Shown here: positions 1 to 10,172 of the stretch, piece by piece
Layout: each line of letters opens with the position of its first letter
How positions within the stretch are numbered: position 1 is the stretch's first letter
Assembly (NCBI GenBank): GCA_020847535.1
Contig: JADLBU010000019.1
Location: 1 to 36,258 of the forward strand
Length of the DNA stretch: 36,258 bases
Direction: 5' to 3'
DNA from: Phycisphaerales bacterium
GTDB taxonomy: Bacteria; Planctomycetota; Phycisphaerae; Phycisphaerales; UBA1924
Position numbers and translations under genes: made by a program
Notes under the pieces: model-generated
The model's database searches: none
The model's input: only the letters and a program-made list of their open reading frames with translations
Told to the model about the DNA's origin: nothing

Positions 1-863
1 CGGAGGATGACCTCCGGGGCCTTGTGCTGGATCAGCTTCTGCAGCCGGTTGTTCCGGTTGATCACCCGGCGGTACAGGTCGTTGAGGTCGCTGGTCGCGA
101 AGTTGCCCGACTCCAGCAGCACCAGGGGACGCAGGTCCGGCGGGATCACCGGGATCACATCCATCACCAGCCACTGCGGGTCGTTCTGGCTCCCGCGGAT
201 CTGCTCGATCAGCTTCAGACGCTTCGAGTAGTCCTTGATCTTCTGCTTGCTCTTGGTCGCCCCCAGGTCCTCGCGGATCTTGCGGGCCTCCTCGGCAAGG
301 TCGGTCTTGGCGATCAGCTCACGACCCGCATCCGCCCCCATCAGGGCCTTGAACGCGTTGCCGTACTTCTCGGTCGCCGCACGGAACTCATCCTCGGTCA
401 GCATCTGCTTGAGCTTGAGGTCCGTGTCCCCCGGCTCCACCACCACGTAATCCTGGTAGTAGATCACCTTCTCCAGGTCGCTGGTCTTCATCGCAAGCAG
501 CGTCCCCAGGCGGCTGGGCATGCTCTTGAAGAACCAGATATGCACGATCGGGCTCGCCAGGTTGATGTGTCCCATGCGCTTGCGACGCACGCGCGAGTGG
601 GTCACCTTCACGCCGCAGCGGTCGCAGATGATGCCCTTGTACTTGGTCCCGCGATACTTGCCGCAGGCGCACTCGTAGTCGCGCTCGGGCCCGAAGATGC
701 GCTCGCAGAAGAGCCCGTCCTTCTCGGGGCGATACGTGCGGTAGTTGATGGTCTCGGGCTTCTTGACCTCGCCGTAGGACCAGGCCCGGATGTCGTTGGG
801 CGACGCCAGGGTGACCTTGACGGCGGTGAAGTCGTTGACGCGGTCGTACACGGTCTCGGCCAT
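1..863 (-). CDS. rpoC: RNA polymerase beta' subunit, N-terminal part (cut by window edge)
   Basis: Catalytic beta' subunit of RNA polymerase; only the first 287 codons are inside the window and the frame is open to the edge. The N-terminal zinc-binding element is intact, with Cys65, Cys67, Cys80 and Cys83 in the CxCGKY...GIICDRCGV context. The visible end ([12 protein letters not shown]) matches the stretch before the conserved RNEKRMLQEAVD of RpoC. The ATG at 861-863 is chosen because GGAG lies about 7 nt upstream and the protein begins like other RpoC N-termini. rpoC normally follows rpoB directly; here two small genes intervene, with 37 nt between the nearer one and this start. No internal promoter was recognised, so it is probably transcribed through from rpoB. 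Truncation is only by the window. Confidence 0.97.
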   Translation of the reverse strand, partial: MAETVYDRVNDFTAVKVTLASPNDIRAWSYGEVKKPETINYRTYRPEKDGLFCERIFGPERDYECACGKYRGTKYKGIICDRCGVKVTHSRVRRKRMGHINLASPIVHIWFFKSMPSRLGTLLAMKTSDLEKVIYYQDYVVVEPGDTDLKLKQMLTEDEFRAATEKYGNAFKALMGADAGRELIAKTDLAEEARKIREDLGATKSKQKIKDYSKRLKLIEQIRGSQNDPQWLVMDVIPVIPPDLRPLVLLESGNFATSDLNDLYRRVINRNNRLQKLIQHKAPEVIL

Positions 864-900
864 TGCACGCTCCAAAGCAGGCGGATAGGACCGCCCAGTA

Positions 901-1173
901 TCAGTCAGGTTCGATGGCTGTCAGGCGACGAGGGACGAGGAGGACATTGAGCCCCTCGTCTTGAAGCTTGTCTTCTACGTTTGAGAACATCTCGAAGTAG
1001 GCCCAGTCCTTCCCATCGCCGATGTAGTACGCCACCGGGACGTACCACCATTCATCGTTCTCAAGGCGGATTTCCTCGGCCTGTACACGGGTTCGCGGTC
1101 CGATGACGCGATCGCTGTGCTTGAGGGCGTCCTGAATAATCTTCGCCACCTGACGAGGCGGAAGTGAAACCAC
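901..1173 (-). CDS. Unassigned 90-residue protein, coupled partner of the HEPN gene, between rpoB and rpoC
   Basis: I do not recognise a named family. The 90-residue soluble protein has an N-terminal helix-like stretch (about 5-20) and a C-terminal alpha/beta-looking half containing EWWYVPV near residue 41 and a GLNVLLVP strand near 74. There is no signal peptide or membrane segment. The start is GTG at 1171-1173: a perfect AGGAGG, overlapping the last codons of the upstream HEPN gene, lies 6 nt before it, and only one base separates that gene's stop codon from this start. Such spacing implies translational coupling and balanced production. HEPN genes are often paired with MNT nucleotidyltransferases, but the GSxxxGxxxxxSDxD signature is absent, so this would be a different partner type. 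An antitoxin-like role is inference from context only. Confidence 0.85.
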   Translation of the reverse strand: MVSLPPRQVAKIIQDALKHSDRVIGPRTRVQAEEIRLENDEWWYVPVAYYIGDGKDWAYFEMFSNVEDKLQDEGLNVLLVPRRLTAIEPD

Positions 1174-1174
1174 G

Positions 1175-1561
1175 TTACACCTCCTGGATGCTTCGTTGAA
1201 ACGCCGCGGCCATGCGCAGGCAATTCAACGTGAACACCCGATCGACAGTTGACTTCGGGTCATAGTCTGCGGCCGCTCGCGACCGAAACAGATCTCGCAA
1301 GTCCCTGCTGAGCCTGCGGCGAGTACTCTCTGCAAATCTCTTGGCATTGAGGTTGCGGCGGATCATCTGCTGAAGCTGAAGGTGCGTGGGGTTCGGGCGG
1401 TCCCCGTAGTCCGTGGCGTAGCCAGAGTCGACAACGGCCTGTACCGCGGCGGCGTACGCGAAGTAATACGTCCTGCTCACACTGCTTCGGTACAGACTGG
1501 CATCTTTGAGAGACTTCGCGGCCCTCAGGCTCTCGTTCGCCATTTCTGTCCAGCTCGCCAT
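1175..1561 (-). CDS. HEPN-domain protein (UPF0332-like) inserted between rpoB and rpoC
   Basis: This 128-residue all-helical protein resembles the HEPN fold of the UPF0332 type. Residues 8-45 (MANESLRAAKSLKDASLYRS, then SRTYYFAYAAAVQAV) match the usual ESLxAAxxLxxxxxYxxAxSRxYYAxFxAA pattern. Residues 58-70 contain the conserved Thr-His, and 93-101 (RSRAAADYD) match the C-terminal R-x-x-ADY element. HEPN proteins include RNases of toxin-antitoxin and defence systems; the RNase-type R-x4-6-H motif is not clear here, although Arg30 and His60 exist, so catalysis is uncertain. The start is ATG at 1559-1561, with GAGAGG 7 nt upstream; a GTG two codons earlier is poorly spaced. It begins 31 nt after the rpoB stop and is followed one base later by the 90-residue gene. 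Base composition looks less GC-rich than in rpoB, which suggests acquisition. Confidence 0.85.
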   Translation of the reverse strand: MASWTEMANESLRAAKSLKDASLYRSSVSRTYYFAYAAAVQAVVDSGYATDYGDRPNPTHLQLQQMIRRNLNAKRFAESTRRRLSRDLRDLFRSRAAADYDPKSTVDRVFTLNCLRMAAAFQRSIQEV

Positions 1562-1592
1562 ACTCACGCCTCTCCAACAGCGGAACGGCCGC

Positions 1593-5519
<3,927 letters not shown>

Positions 5520-5646
5520 CGTGTCCGGTTCCCTCGCGATCGATGGATAGTGTCCCCGCGCATACCGCTAGGTATGCACGAGGTCTCGCACCGTGTCGTG
5601 TTTACATTAATCTTCGCCGCATTGACACCGCAGCCCGCAACCCCAG

Positions 5647-5674
5647 AGTGTAAACGCCGGGAGACGCGGATCAA
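5647..5674 (-). promoter_or_regulatory. Candidate sigma70-type promoter for rpoB
   Basis: Read on the minus strand, TTGATC and TACACT are spaced by 16 nt, about 130 nt before the rpoB start and downstream of the rplL-rpoB hairpin. The match to consensus is moderate. The placement would allow rpoB-HEPN-rpoC transcription independent of the ribosomal protein genes. Confidence 0.3.
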
Positions 5675-5785
5675 GAACAGGATCCTGTGAATGAGGAAAT
5701 TACCTCATTGACGCTCTGCCCCGTCCGCAGCCTCAGGAAGCCTCTCGACCTACCTCCGCTCCGAACGGCTCACAGGAATATCGCC

Positions 5786-5826
5786 AGAAAAAGTGAGGGG
5801 CCGATCCCGTGTGGACCGGCCCCTCA
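5786..5826 (-). terminator. Strong hairpin terminator/attenuator between rplL and rpoB
   Basis: Arms 5794-5807 and 5813-5826 form a 14-bp stem (one G-U pair in the minus-strand RNA) with a 5-nt loop. It is followed on the minus strand by CTTTTTCT. This is the place where E. coli has a partial attenuator that sets rRNA polymerase subunit output below L7/L12; the hairpin here looks strong enough to be a full terminator. Confidence 0.85.
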
Positions 5827-5935
5827 TGTTCAGTGCTCCCGAATCGATCAGGCTCCGGTCTCGGTCAGGCGCTGGTCTTGAAGAGACCCGGCCCAAGCGA
5901 ACCCAACCGCTTCCCGATCAGAATTCGCAGGCTTC

Positions 5936-6331
5936 TCAGGCCAGCTCGATCGTGGCGCCGGATTCCTCCAGCGTCTTCTTGAGCTTCTCGGCCTCGGCCT
6001 TGTCCAGGCCCTGCTTGACAGCCTTGCCCGGGGCATCCACGAACGCCTTGGCCTCGGCCAGACCCAGCCCGGTCGCCTCGCGGACGACCTTGATCACTGG
6101 GATCTTCTTGGCCGGATCAACGGCCTTAAGGATCACATCGAAGCTGGTCTTCTCTTCCGCCTTGGGAGCCGCCGCCGCCGGAGCCGCCATCATCACCGCG
6201 CCGCCAGCGGCGGCCTCGATGCCGTACGTCTCCTTCAGGTACTTGCCCAGGTCCACCGCATCCTTAAGCGTCAGGCCCGCAAGCTTGTCGCCCAGGTCTT
6301 TGATCTTGGAGTCGAAAGTCGTGTCGGACAT
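5936..6331 (-). CDS. rplL: 50S ribosomal protein L7/L12
   Basis: Stalk protein of the large ribosomal subunit that binds translational GTPases; 131 residues, slightly longer than the usual 120-125. The N-terminal dimerisation helices (about 1-37), an Ala-rich hinge (about 38-60, VMMAAPAAAAPKAEE) and the C-terminal globular domain (EKTSFDVILKAVDPAKKIPVIKVVREATGLGLAEAK) are all present. The start ATG at 6329-6331 has only a weak Shine-Dalgarno sequence. It lies 148 nt after rplJ; the spacer has a 7-bp GGCCGAA/TTCGGCC hairpin at 6373-6390 but no T-run, so it probably does not terminate transcription. Confidence 0.98.
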   Translation of the reverse strand: MSDTTFDSKIKDLGDKLAGLTLKDAVDLGKYLKETYGIEAAAGGAVMMAAPAAAAPKAEEKTSFDVILKAVDPAKKIPVIKVVREATGLGLAEAKAFVDAPGKAVKQGLDKAEAEKLKKTLEESGATIELA

Positions 6332-6443
6332 TGGAATCTCACTTTCACTTCAAACCGCACACTCCCGAGAGGGGCCGAAACACTTCGGCCTTTAACCCCG
6401 CAAGGGGGCCAGTCGGAGAAGATGTCTAACTGAATCCGTCTTT

Positions 6444-6476
6444 GCTTTTCGCTTTGAGCTTTTCGCTTTGAGCTTT
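6444..6476. repeat. 14-nt tandem repeat just after the rplJ stop codon
   Basis: Two exact copies of GCTTTTCGCTTTGA (6444-6457, 6458-6471) are followed by a partial third. On the minus strand the array begins 3 nt after the rplJ stop codon. It is one of several short tandem arrays placed directly behind stop codons in this window. Confidence 0.85.
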
Positions 6477-6479
6477 CCC

Positions 6480-7025
6480 TCACGCCACCTTCGCGATCGC
6501 CTCGCCCTTCTCCAGCTTGGTCTCGATCGCCTTCACCAGCCCCGCCACACCCGCGCCCGGACCCTTGATCTGGGCCGCAAGCTTCTTCGCCGGCGACAGG
6601 ATCAGCGTCACCACATCGGCGATCGCCTCATCCTTGGTCGGGAACTTGGAGAGCTCGATCACACCCGCCTTGCCCTTGAACAGCATCCCATCGAGCAGGG
6701 CGCCCTTGAACTCAAGGGCCGGGTACTTGGCGACCAGGGCGACCAGCTCTCGGGCCACCTCGACCGCCGATCCGCCCCCGTAGACCAGGGCGCTGGATCC
6801 GACCATGATCTCGTTGAGTGCGTTGAGCGCCCCACCCTCGAAGGCCTTGCGGGCCAGGGCGTTGCGCACCATCGAGATCTTGATGTTCTTCTTCGACAGT
6901 CCCAGCCTGATCTTGTTGTTGTCCACGGCCTTCACACCGCGGATCGACACAAGGACCGCATCCTTGTGCTCCCCGATCCGGGCCGCGTACTGCTTCATGA
7001 TCAGTTCTTTGACGGGCTTGGACAT
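6480..7025 (-). CDS. rplJ: 50S ribosomal protein L10
   Basis: L10 anchors the L7/L12 dimers to 23S rRNA and, in many bacteria, represses its own operon. The 181 residues start MSKPVKELIMKQYAARIGEH, contain the family core (DAVLVSIRGVKAVDNNKIR, SMVRNALARKAF) and end with the helical L7/L12-binding tail (AGLVKAIETKLEKGEA). The start ATG at 7023-7025 is preceded by GAGGTG. The 137-nt spacer from rplA, where an L10-binding leader would be expected, is largely made of inverted heptamer repeats instead. Usual length for the family. Confidence 0.97.
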   Translation of the reverse strand: MSKPVKELIMKQYAARIGEHKDAVLVSIRGVKAVDNNKIRLGLSKKNIKISMVRNALARKAFEGGALNALNEIMVGSSALVYGGGSAVEVARELVALVAKYPALEFKGALLDGMLFKGKAGVIELSKFPTKDEAIADVVTLILSPAKKLAAQIKGPGAGVAGLVKAIETKLEKGEAIAKVA

Positions 7026-7038
7026 GATCCACCTCGGA

Positions 7039-7162
7039 AGGCACTAGGCACTGGGCACTGGGCACTGGGGCCAAGACACCCGATCTCCATCGCGCCGAAT
7101 TTCACCTTCTGCAACCGATCGAAAAGGCCCGGTCCGGCACTAGTGCCCAGTCCCCAGTGCCT
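7039..7162. repeat. Inverted arrays of the heptamer GGGCACT filling the rplA-rplJ spacer
   Basis: Four heptamers of (A/G)GGCACT run at 7039-7066, and three inverted copies (AGTGCCC, AGTCCCC, AGTGCCT) at 7142-7162. GGCACTAGTGCC is palindromic at 7136-7147. The inverted array abuts the rplA stop codon and the direct array ends about 13 nt before the rplJ start. The arms could pair into a long hairpin in the mRNA. The same heptamer array recurs after infC. Confidence 0.9.
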
Positions 7163-7864
7163 TTACTCCTTCACAACCACTGATGTGTACTTCACCTGCA
7201 CGCTGGGCGTCATCGCCCCGCTCACCACGATCTTCTTGACGTACTGGCCCTTGGCCGTCGAGGGACGGGCCTTCTCGAGCGCCGCCACGAAGTACTCGAG
7301 GTTGGCGATCAGATCGCCATCCGGGAAGCTCATCTTCCCGATCACCGCATGCACGTTGCCGCTCTTGTCGGTCCGGTACTCGACCTTGCCGGCCGAATAC
7401 TCCTTGACCGCCTGCGCCACGTTCGTCGTCACCGTGCCCGCCTTCGGAGAAGGCATCAGGCCCTTGGGGCCCAGCACCTTGCCCAGCTTGGACACGATCC
7501 TCATCATGTCCGGGCTCGCCACCGCGACATCGAACTCCATCCAGCCCTTCTCGATCTCGGCGACCAGCTCTTCAGCCCCCGCCTTGACCGCGCCGTTCGC
7601 CAGCGCCTGCGGCGCCACGTCCGACTGGCAGAACGCAACGACCCGCTTGGTCTTGCCGATCCCCTTGGGAAGGCTGATCGACCCGCGCAGCGACTGGTCC
7701 GCCAGCGCTGGATCCACACCCAGGTGCATGCAGATATTGACCGTCTGATCGAACTTCGGACCCTTGTACTTCTTCAGCGCCGCCACCGCCTCGGCCGGGG
7801 GCATGATGCTCGCCGGCTGCAGGGCCGAGTTCGCCTTCGCACGCTTGGTGATTCTCTTTGGCAT
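7163..7864 (-). CDS. rplA: 50S ribosomal protein L1
   Basis: L1 forms the mobile L1 stalk at the ribosomal E site and is a translational repressor of L11-L1 operons in many bacteria. The protein has 233 residues, the usual length. Recognisable blocks are FDQTVNICMHLGVDPALADQ, GSISLPKGIGKTKRVVAFC, GKVLGPKGLMPSPKAGTVT and VEYRTDKSGNVHAVIGK. The start ATG at 7862-7864 lies 5 nt after the rplK stop, so the two are one transcriptional unit and probably translationally coupled. Confidence 0.98.
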   Translation of the reverse strand: MPKRITKRAKANSALQPASIMPPAEAVAALKKYKGPKFDQTVNICMHLGVDPALADQSLRGSISLPKGIGKTKRVVAFCQSDVAPQALANGAVKAGAEELVAEIEKGWMEFDVAVASPDMMRIVSKLGKVLGPKGLMPSPKAGTVTTNVAQAVKEYSAGKVEYRTDKSGNVHAVIGKMSFPDGDLIANLEYFVAALEKARPSTAKGQYVKKIVVSGAMTPSVQVKYTSVVVKE

Positions 7865-7869
7865 CTGGT

Positions 7870-8298
7870 TCAGCCCTCCACCGTGACGCCCATCGACCGG
7901 GCTGTGCCTTCGATCACCCGCATCGCCGCTTCAACCGATGCGCTGTTGAGGTCCTGCATCTTCGACTCGGCGATCGCCCGCACCTGCGCCCTGGTGATCT
8001 TGCCGACCTTGTTCTTGTTCGGAACTCCGGAGCCCTTCTCGACCTTCGCCGCATCCTTGATCAGGACCGACGCCGGAGAGCTTTTGATCTCCAGGTCAAA
8101 CGTGCGGTCGCTGTAGACCGTCACGATGCAACCGACGACCTTGCCCTTGACGTGCTGGGTCGCCGCGTTGAACTTCTGGATGAACTGCCCAGGGTTCACA
8201 CCCTTGGAACCCAGAACGGGACCAAGCGGAGGAGCGGGGGTCGCCGCGCCGCCGGGGGCCATGATCTTGAAGATATTGGTGACTTCGCGTTTGCCCAT
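7870..8298 (-). CDS. rplK: 50S ribosomal protein L11
   Basis: L11 forms the GTPase-associated centre with 23S rRNA. I start it at ATG 8296-8298, giving 142 residues beginning MGKREVTNIFKIMAPGGAA: GGAGG sits 9 nt upstream and the family starts here. An upstream in-frame extension to 8373 has no homology. The proline-rich PAPPLGPVLGSKGVN loop and the C-terminal RNA-binding part (KNKVGKITRAQVRAIAESK) are conserved. Upstream one usually finds secE and nusG; here the neighbour is a secreted beta-helix gene with its own terminator, so rplK is the first gene of its operon. Confidence 0.97.
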   Translation of the reverse strand: MGKREVTNIFKIMAPGGAATPAPPLGPVLGSKGVNPGQFIQKFNAATQHVKGKVVGCIVTVYSDRTFDLEIKSSPASVLIKDAAKVEKGSGVPNKNKVGKITRAQVRAIAESKMQDLNSASVEAAMRVIEGTARSMGVTVEG

Positions 8299-8526
8299 TG
8301 TTCTCCACCTCCCACCGACCCCCACGAATCCCGAACGCCTCTGGAACTGTCCTTTGGCGGAGGATCCTGGCAAGGCCTACCCGGGCAACGGGCAGGCGAG
8401 CAGGTGGTGCTGACGGTTTGACTTGTGACCCCATCTCGGCGATAGCCGGGGCGGGAAGTAGGAAGGGAAGGATAGACCGTTCCCCGATCCGGGCAAGTCG
8501 GTGCCGATACGTGACGGTCCCCGTGC

Positions 8527-8554
8527 CACCACCTTCGGCTTTGAGAAGGTGGTG
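8527..8554. promoter_or_regulatory. Hairpin in the region upstream of rplK
   Basis: A perfect 10-bp stem CACCACCTTC/GAAGGTGGTG with an 8-nt loop lies about 230 nt before the rplK start. It has no T-run. It might belong to the rplK leader, for example as an L1 control element, but no L1-site consensus was recognised. Confidence 0.35.
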
Positions 8555-8615
8555 TCCTGTAGCCCATGTCTTGCGCGCGGAGTCGCAGAGTCGCGCTGTC
8601 AGAACCCCAAGATCC

Positions 8616-8647
8616 AGAAATAAAACAGCCCGGCACCTGCCGGGCTG
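8616..8647 (-). terminator. Rho-independent terminator of the beta-helix gene
   Basis: The stem CAGCCCGGCA/TGCCGGGCTG (8626-8635, 8638-8647) is followed on the minus strand by TTTTATTTCT. It lies 25 nt after the stop codon at 8673 and insulates the rplK operon. Confidence 0.9.
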
Positions 8648-8672
8648 CTTGATGACTCACTGCAATCCGCGA

Positions 8673-9842
8673 TCAACCGGGGGGCCCCGGCAGGGTCTGC
8701 TGGCTGGGGTTCTTCTTCGGGATGCCCTTCTCGTAGCAGCCCATGTCGACGATCGGGGCTGTTCCCTGGCCGGTGTCCGTGATCGTGTAGTCGTTGATGA
8801 ACCGGGCAACACCCGCCAGGTCCTTCTTGATGCCGACGGGCACGAGCGCGTTGGAGGCGCTGTCGACCGCGGGCGACTTGGTGTTGAGCTTGTAGTCATC
8901 CGCGCTGGGCTTGACGAACTTCGGATCAGCGTTGCGATTGCCCGCGCCGGTATACCCGCCCTGCACGATGCTGTAGGTGATCGGAGGGTTGTTGGCGACC
9001 AGCGTGCCGCCGGAGTTGCTCCACAGGATCGAGTTGCCGATGGGAGCGTTCGCCGATCCGAAGACCGCCGAGCCCGCGGGCGCGGCGTTGGTCGAGATCG
9101 TGCAGTTCATCATCCGGCCGGCGAGCAGATACGCCCCGCCGCCCGACGATGCCGCGGCATTCCCGATCATCAGGCAGTTGACGACCAGCGGCGAGCCGGC
9201 GAGCGTGGCGACGGCGCCGCCCGAGGTCGCATCGTTGCTCTTGAACAGGCAATTCTCGACTCGGAAGTCGGCGGCGCTGACGCACACACCCCCGCCCTGA
9301 GTCGCGGCGAGGTTGTCCTTGATCGTGCAGTTGAACACAGACGGCGTGCCGGCGGACTCGCTGAATACGCCGCCGCCCGCGCCGCTGGCGCTGTTACCGG
9401 CGATCACGCAGTTGCGGACCGAGGCGTTGGTGTTCTTGAAATACACACCGCCGCCGTTGCTCGCGTAGCCGCCGGTGATGGTGAAGCCGTCCACCTTCGC
9501 CGTCGAGGGCTCGTTCCCCTGGAGGATGAACACGCGCTGAGGACTGCCCGCGGTGCCGCCGGCGTTGATGATGCAGTCCTTGGCCCCCGAAGCGCTCTTA
9601 AGGGTGATCGCCTTGCCCTTGAGGTCGATGTTGCGGTTGCCCGGACCCAAGTATGTTCCCGATGCGACGACGACGGTGTCACCGTTGACCGCGGCGTCGA
9701 TTCCGGCCTGGATGGTCGCCATCTGCGATGGCACATGAATGGTCCCCGCGAGCGCTGAGAGCGCGGTGCATGGCACAATCCCCAACGCAAGAAGCATGGG
9801 CACGCCACGCGACATCCGACGCGAAACGCTCGAATACGACAT
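8673..9842 (-). CDS. Secreted right-handed parallel beta-helix protein (choice-of-anchor Q type)
   Basis: Predicted extracellular protein of 389 residues. A signal peptide spans about 1-32 (hydrophobic MLLALGIVPCTALSALA). Next comes the GTIHVPSQMATIQAGIDAAV-NGDTVVVASGTY opening typical of pectate-lyase-like beta-helices, and then repeated coils with N-C-x-I/F ladder positions (VRNCVIAGNSASG, VFNCTIKDN, VENCLFKSN, VVNCLMIGN, MMNCTISTN). The C-terminal NSILWSN...DPKFVKPSADDYKLNTKSPAVD stretch matches the choice-of-anchor Q style. ATG 9840-9842 is used because AGGAG lies 7 nt upstream; a GTG one codon earlier is less well spaced. It is a paralogue of the gene at 13472-14617. No catalytic residues could be assigned; it may bind or cleave polysaccharide or be structural. 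Confidence 0.88.
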   Translation of the reverse strand: MSYSSVSRRMSRGVPMLLALGIVPCTALSALAGTIHVPSQMATIQAGIDAAVNGDTVVVASGTYLGPGNRNIDLKGKAITLKSASGAKDCIINAGGTAGSPQRVFILQGNEPSTAKVDGFTITGGYASNGGGVYFKNTNASVRNCVIAGNSASGAGGGVFSESAGTPSVFNCTIKDNLAATQGGGVCVSAADFRVENCLFKSNDATSGGAVATLAGSPLVVNCLMIGNAAASSGGGAYLLAGRMMNCTISTNAAPAGSAVFGSANAPIGNSILWSNSGGTLVANNPPITYSIVQGGYTGAGNRNADPKFVKPSADDYKLNTKSPAVDSASNALVPVGIKKDLAGVARFINDYTITDTGQGTAPIVDMGCYEKGIPKKNPSQQTLPGPPG

Positions 9843-9999
9843 CACAGGCTCCTATTCAGTTGGAATACCGAAATACCTCGGGTCGTGATCGACCCCGCGC
9901 ACAAACGCGAACAGCACACAACTCCGGCGACCCCGGCAGCCTCCGCTCCACAGCGGCATGCAAGGGAAAACAACCGCTCAAGGCCCCGCGCGGTGCATC

Positions 10000-10029
10000 A
10001 CACTACCAGAAAGCCCTCCCGAATATCAA
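10000..10029 (-). promoter_or_regulatory. Candidate promoter for the beta-helix gene at 8673-9842
   Basis: On the minus strand TTGATA and TAGTGT are spaced by 18 nt, about 160 nt before the start codon. The spacer 9843-10172 holds no gene that I can see; the rest of it is featureless. Confidence 0.3.
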
Positions 10030-10172
10030 TAGCGCCTGCGCTATGCGCAACGAATCAATCCCGTATCTATTGATCGACCGGCCGGTCGTACCCCCGCAAT
10101 GCCGTCGCGAACCGACACCCCGCGCCTCGACCCATGCCCTTTGCCATTGCACCGAGTCTGATGCTTTCCTCG

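Noticed and set aside
1..863. Truncated rpoC pseudogene
   Set aside because: The frame is intact to the window edge with conserved sequence, so the truncation is due to the window.
901..1173. MNT-type nucleotidyltransferase antitoxin
   Set aside because: The GSxxxGxxxxxSDxD motif is missing and the protein is too different; only the position next to a HEPN gene suggested it.
6373..6407. Terminator between rplJ and rplL
   Set aside because: There are hairpins (GGCCGAA/TTCGGCC and CCCC-gcaa-GGGG) but no T-run, and the genes are expected to be co-transcribed.
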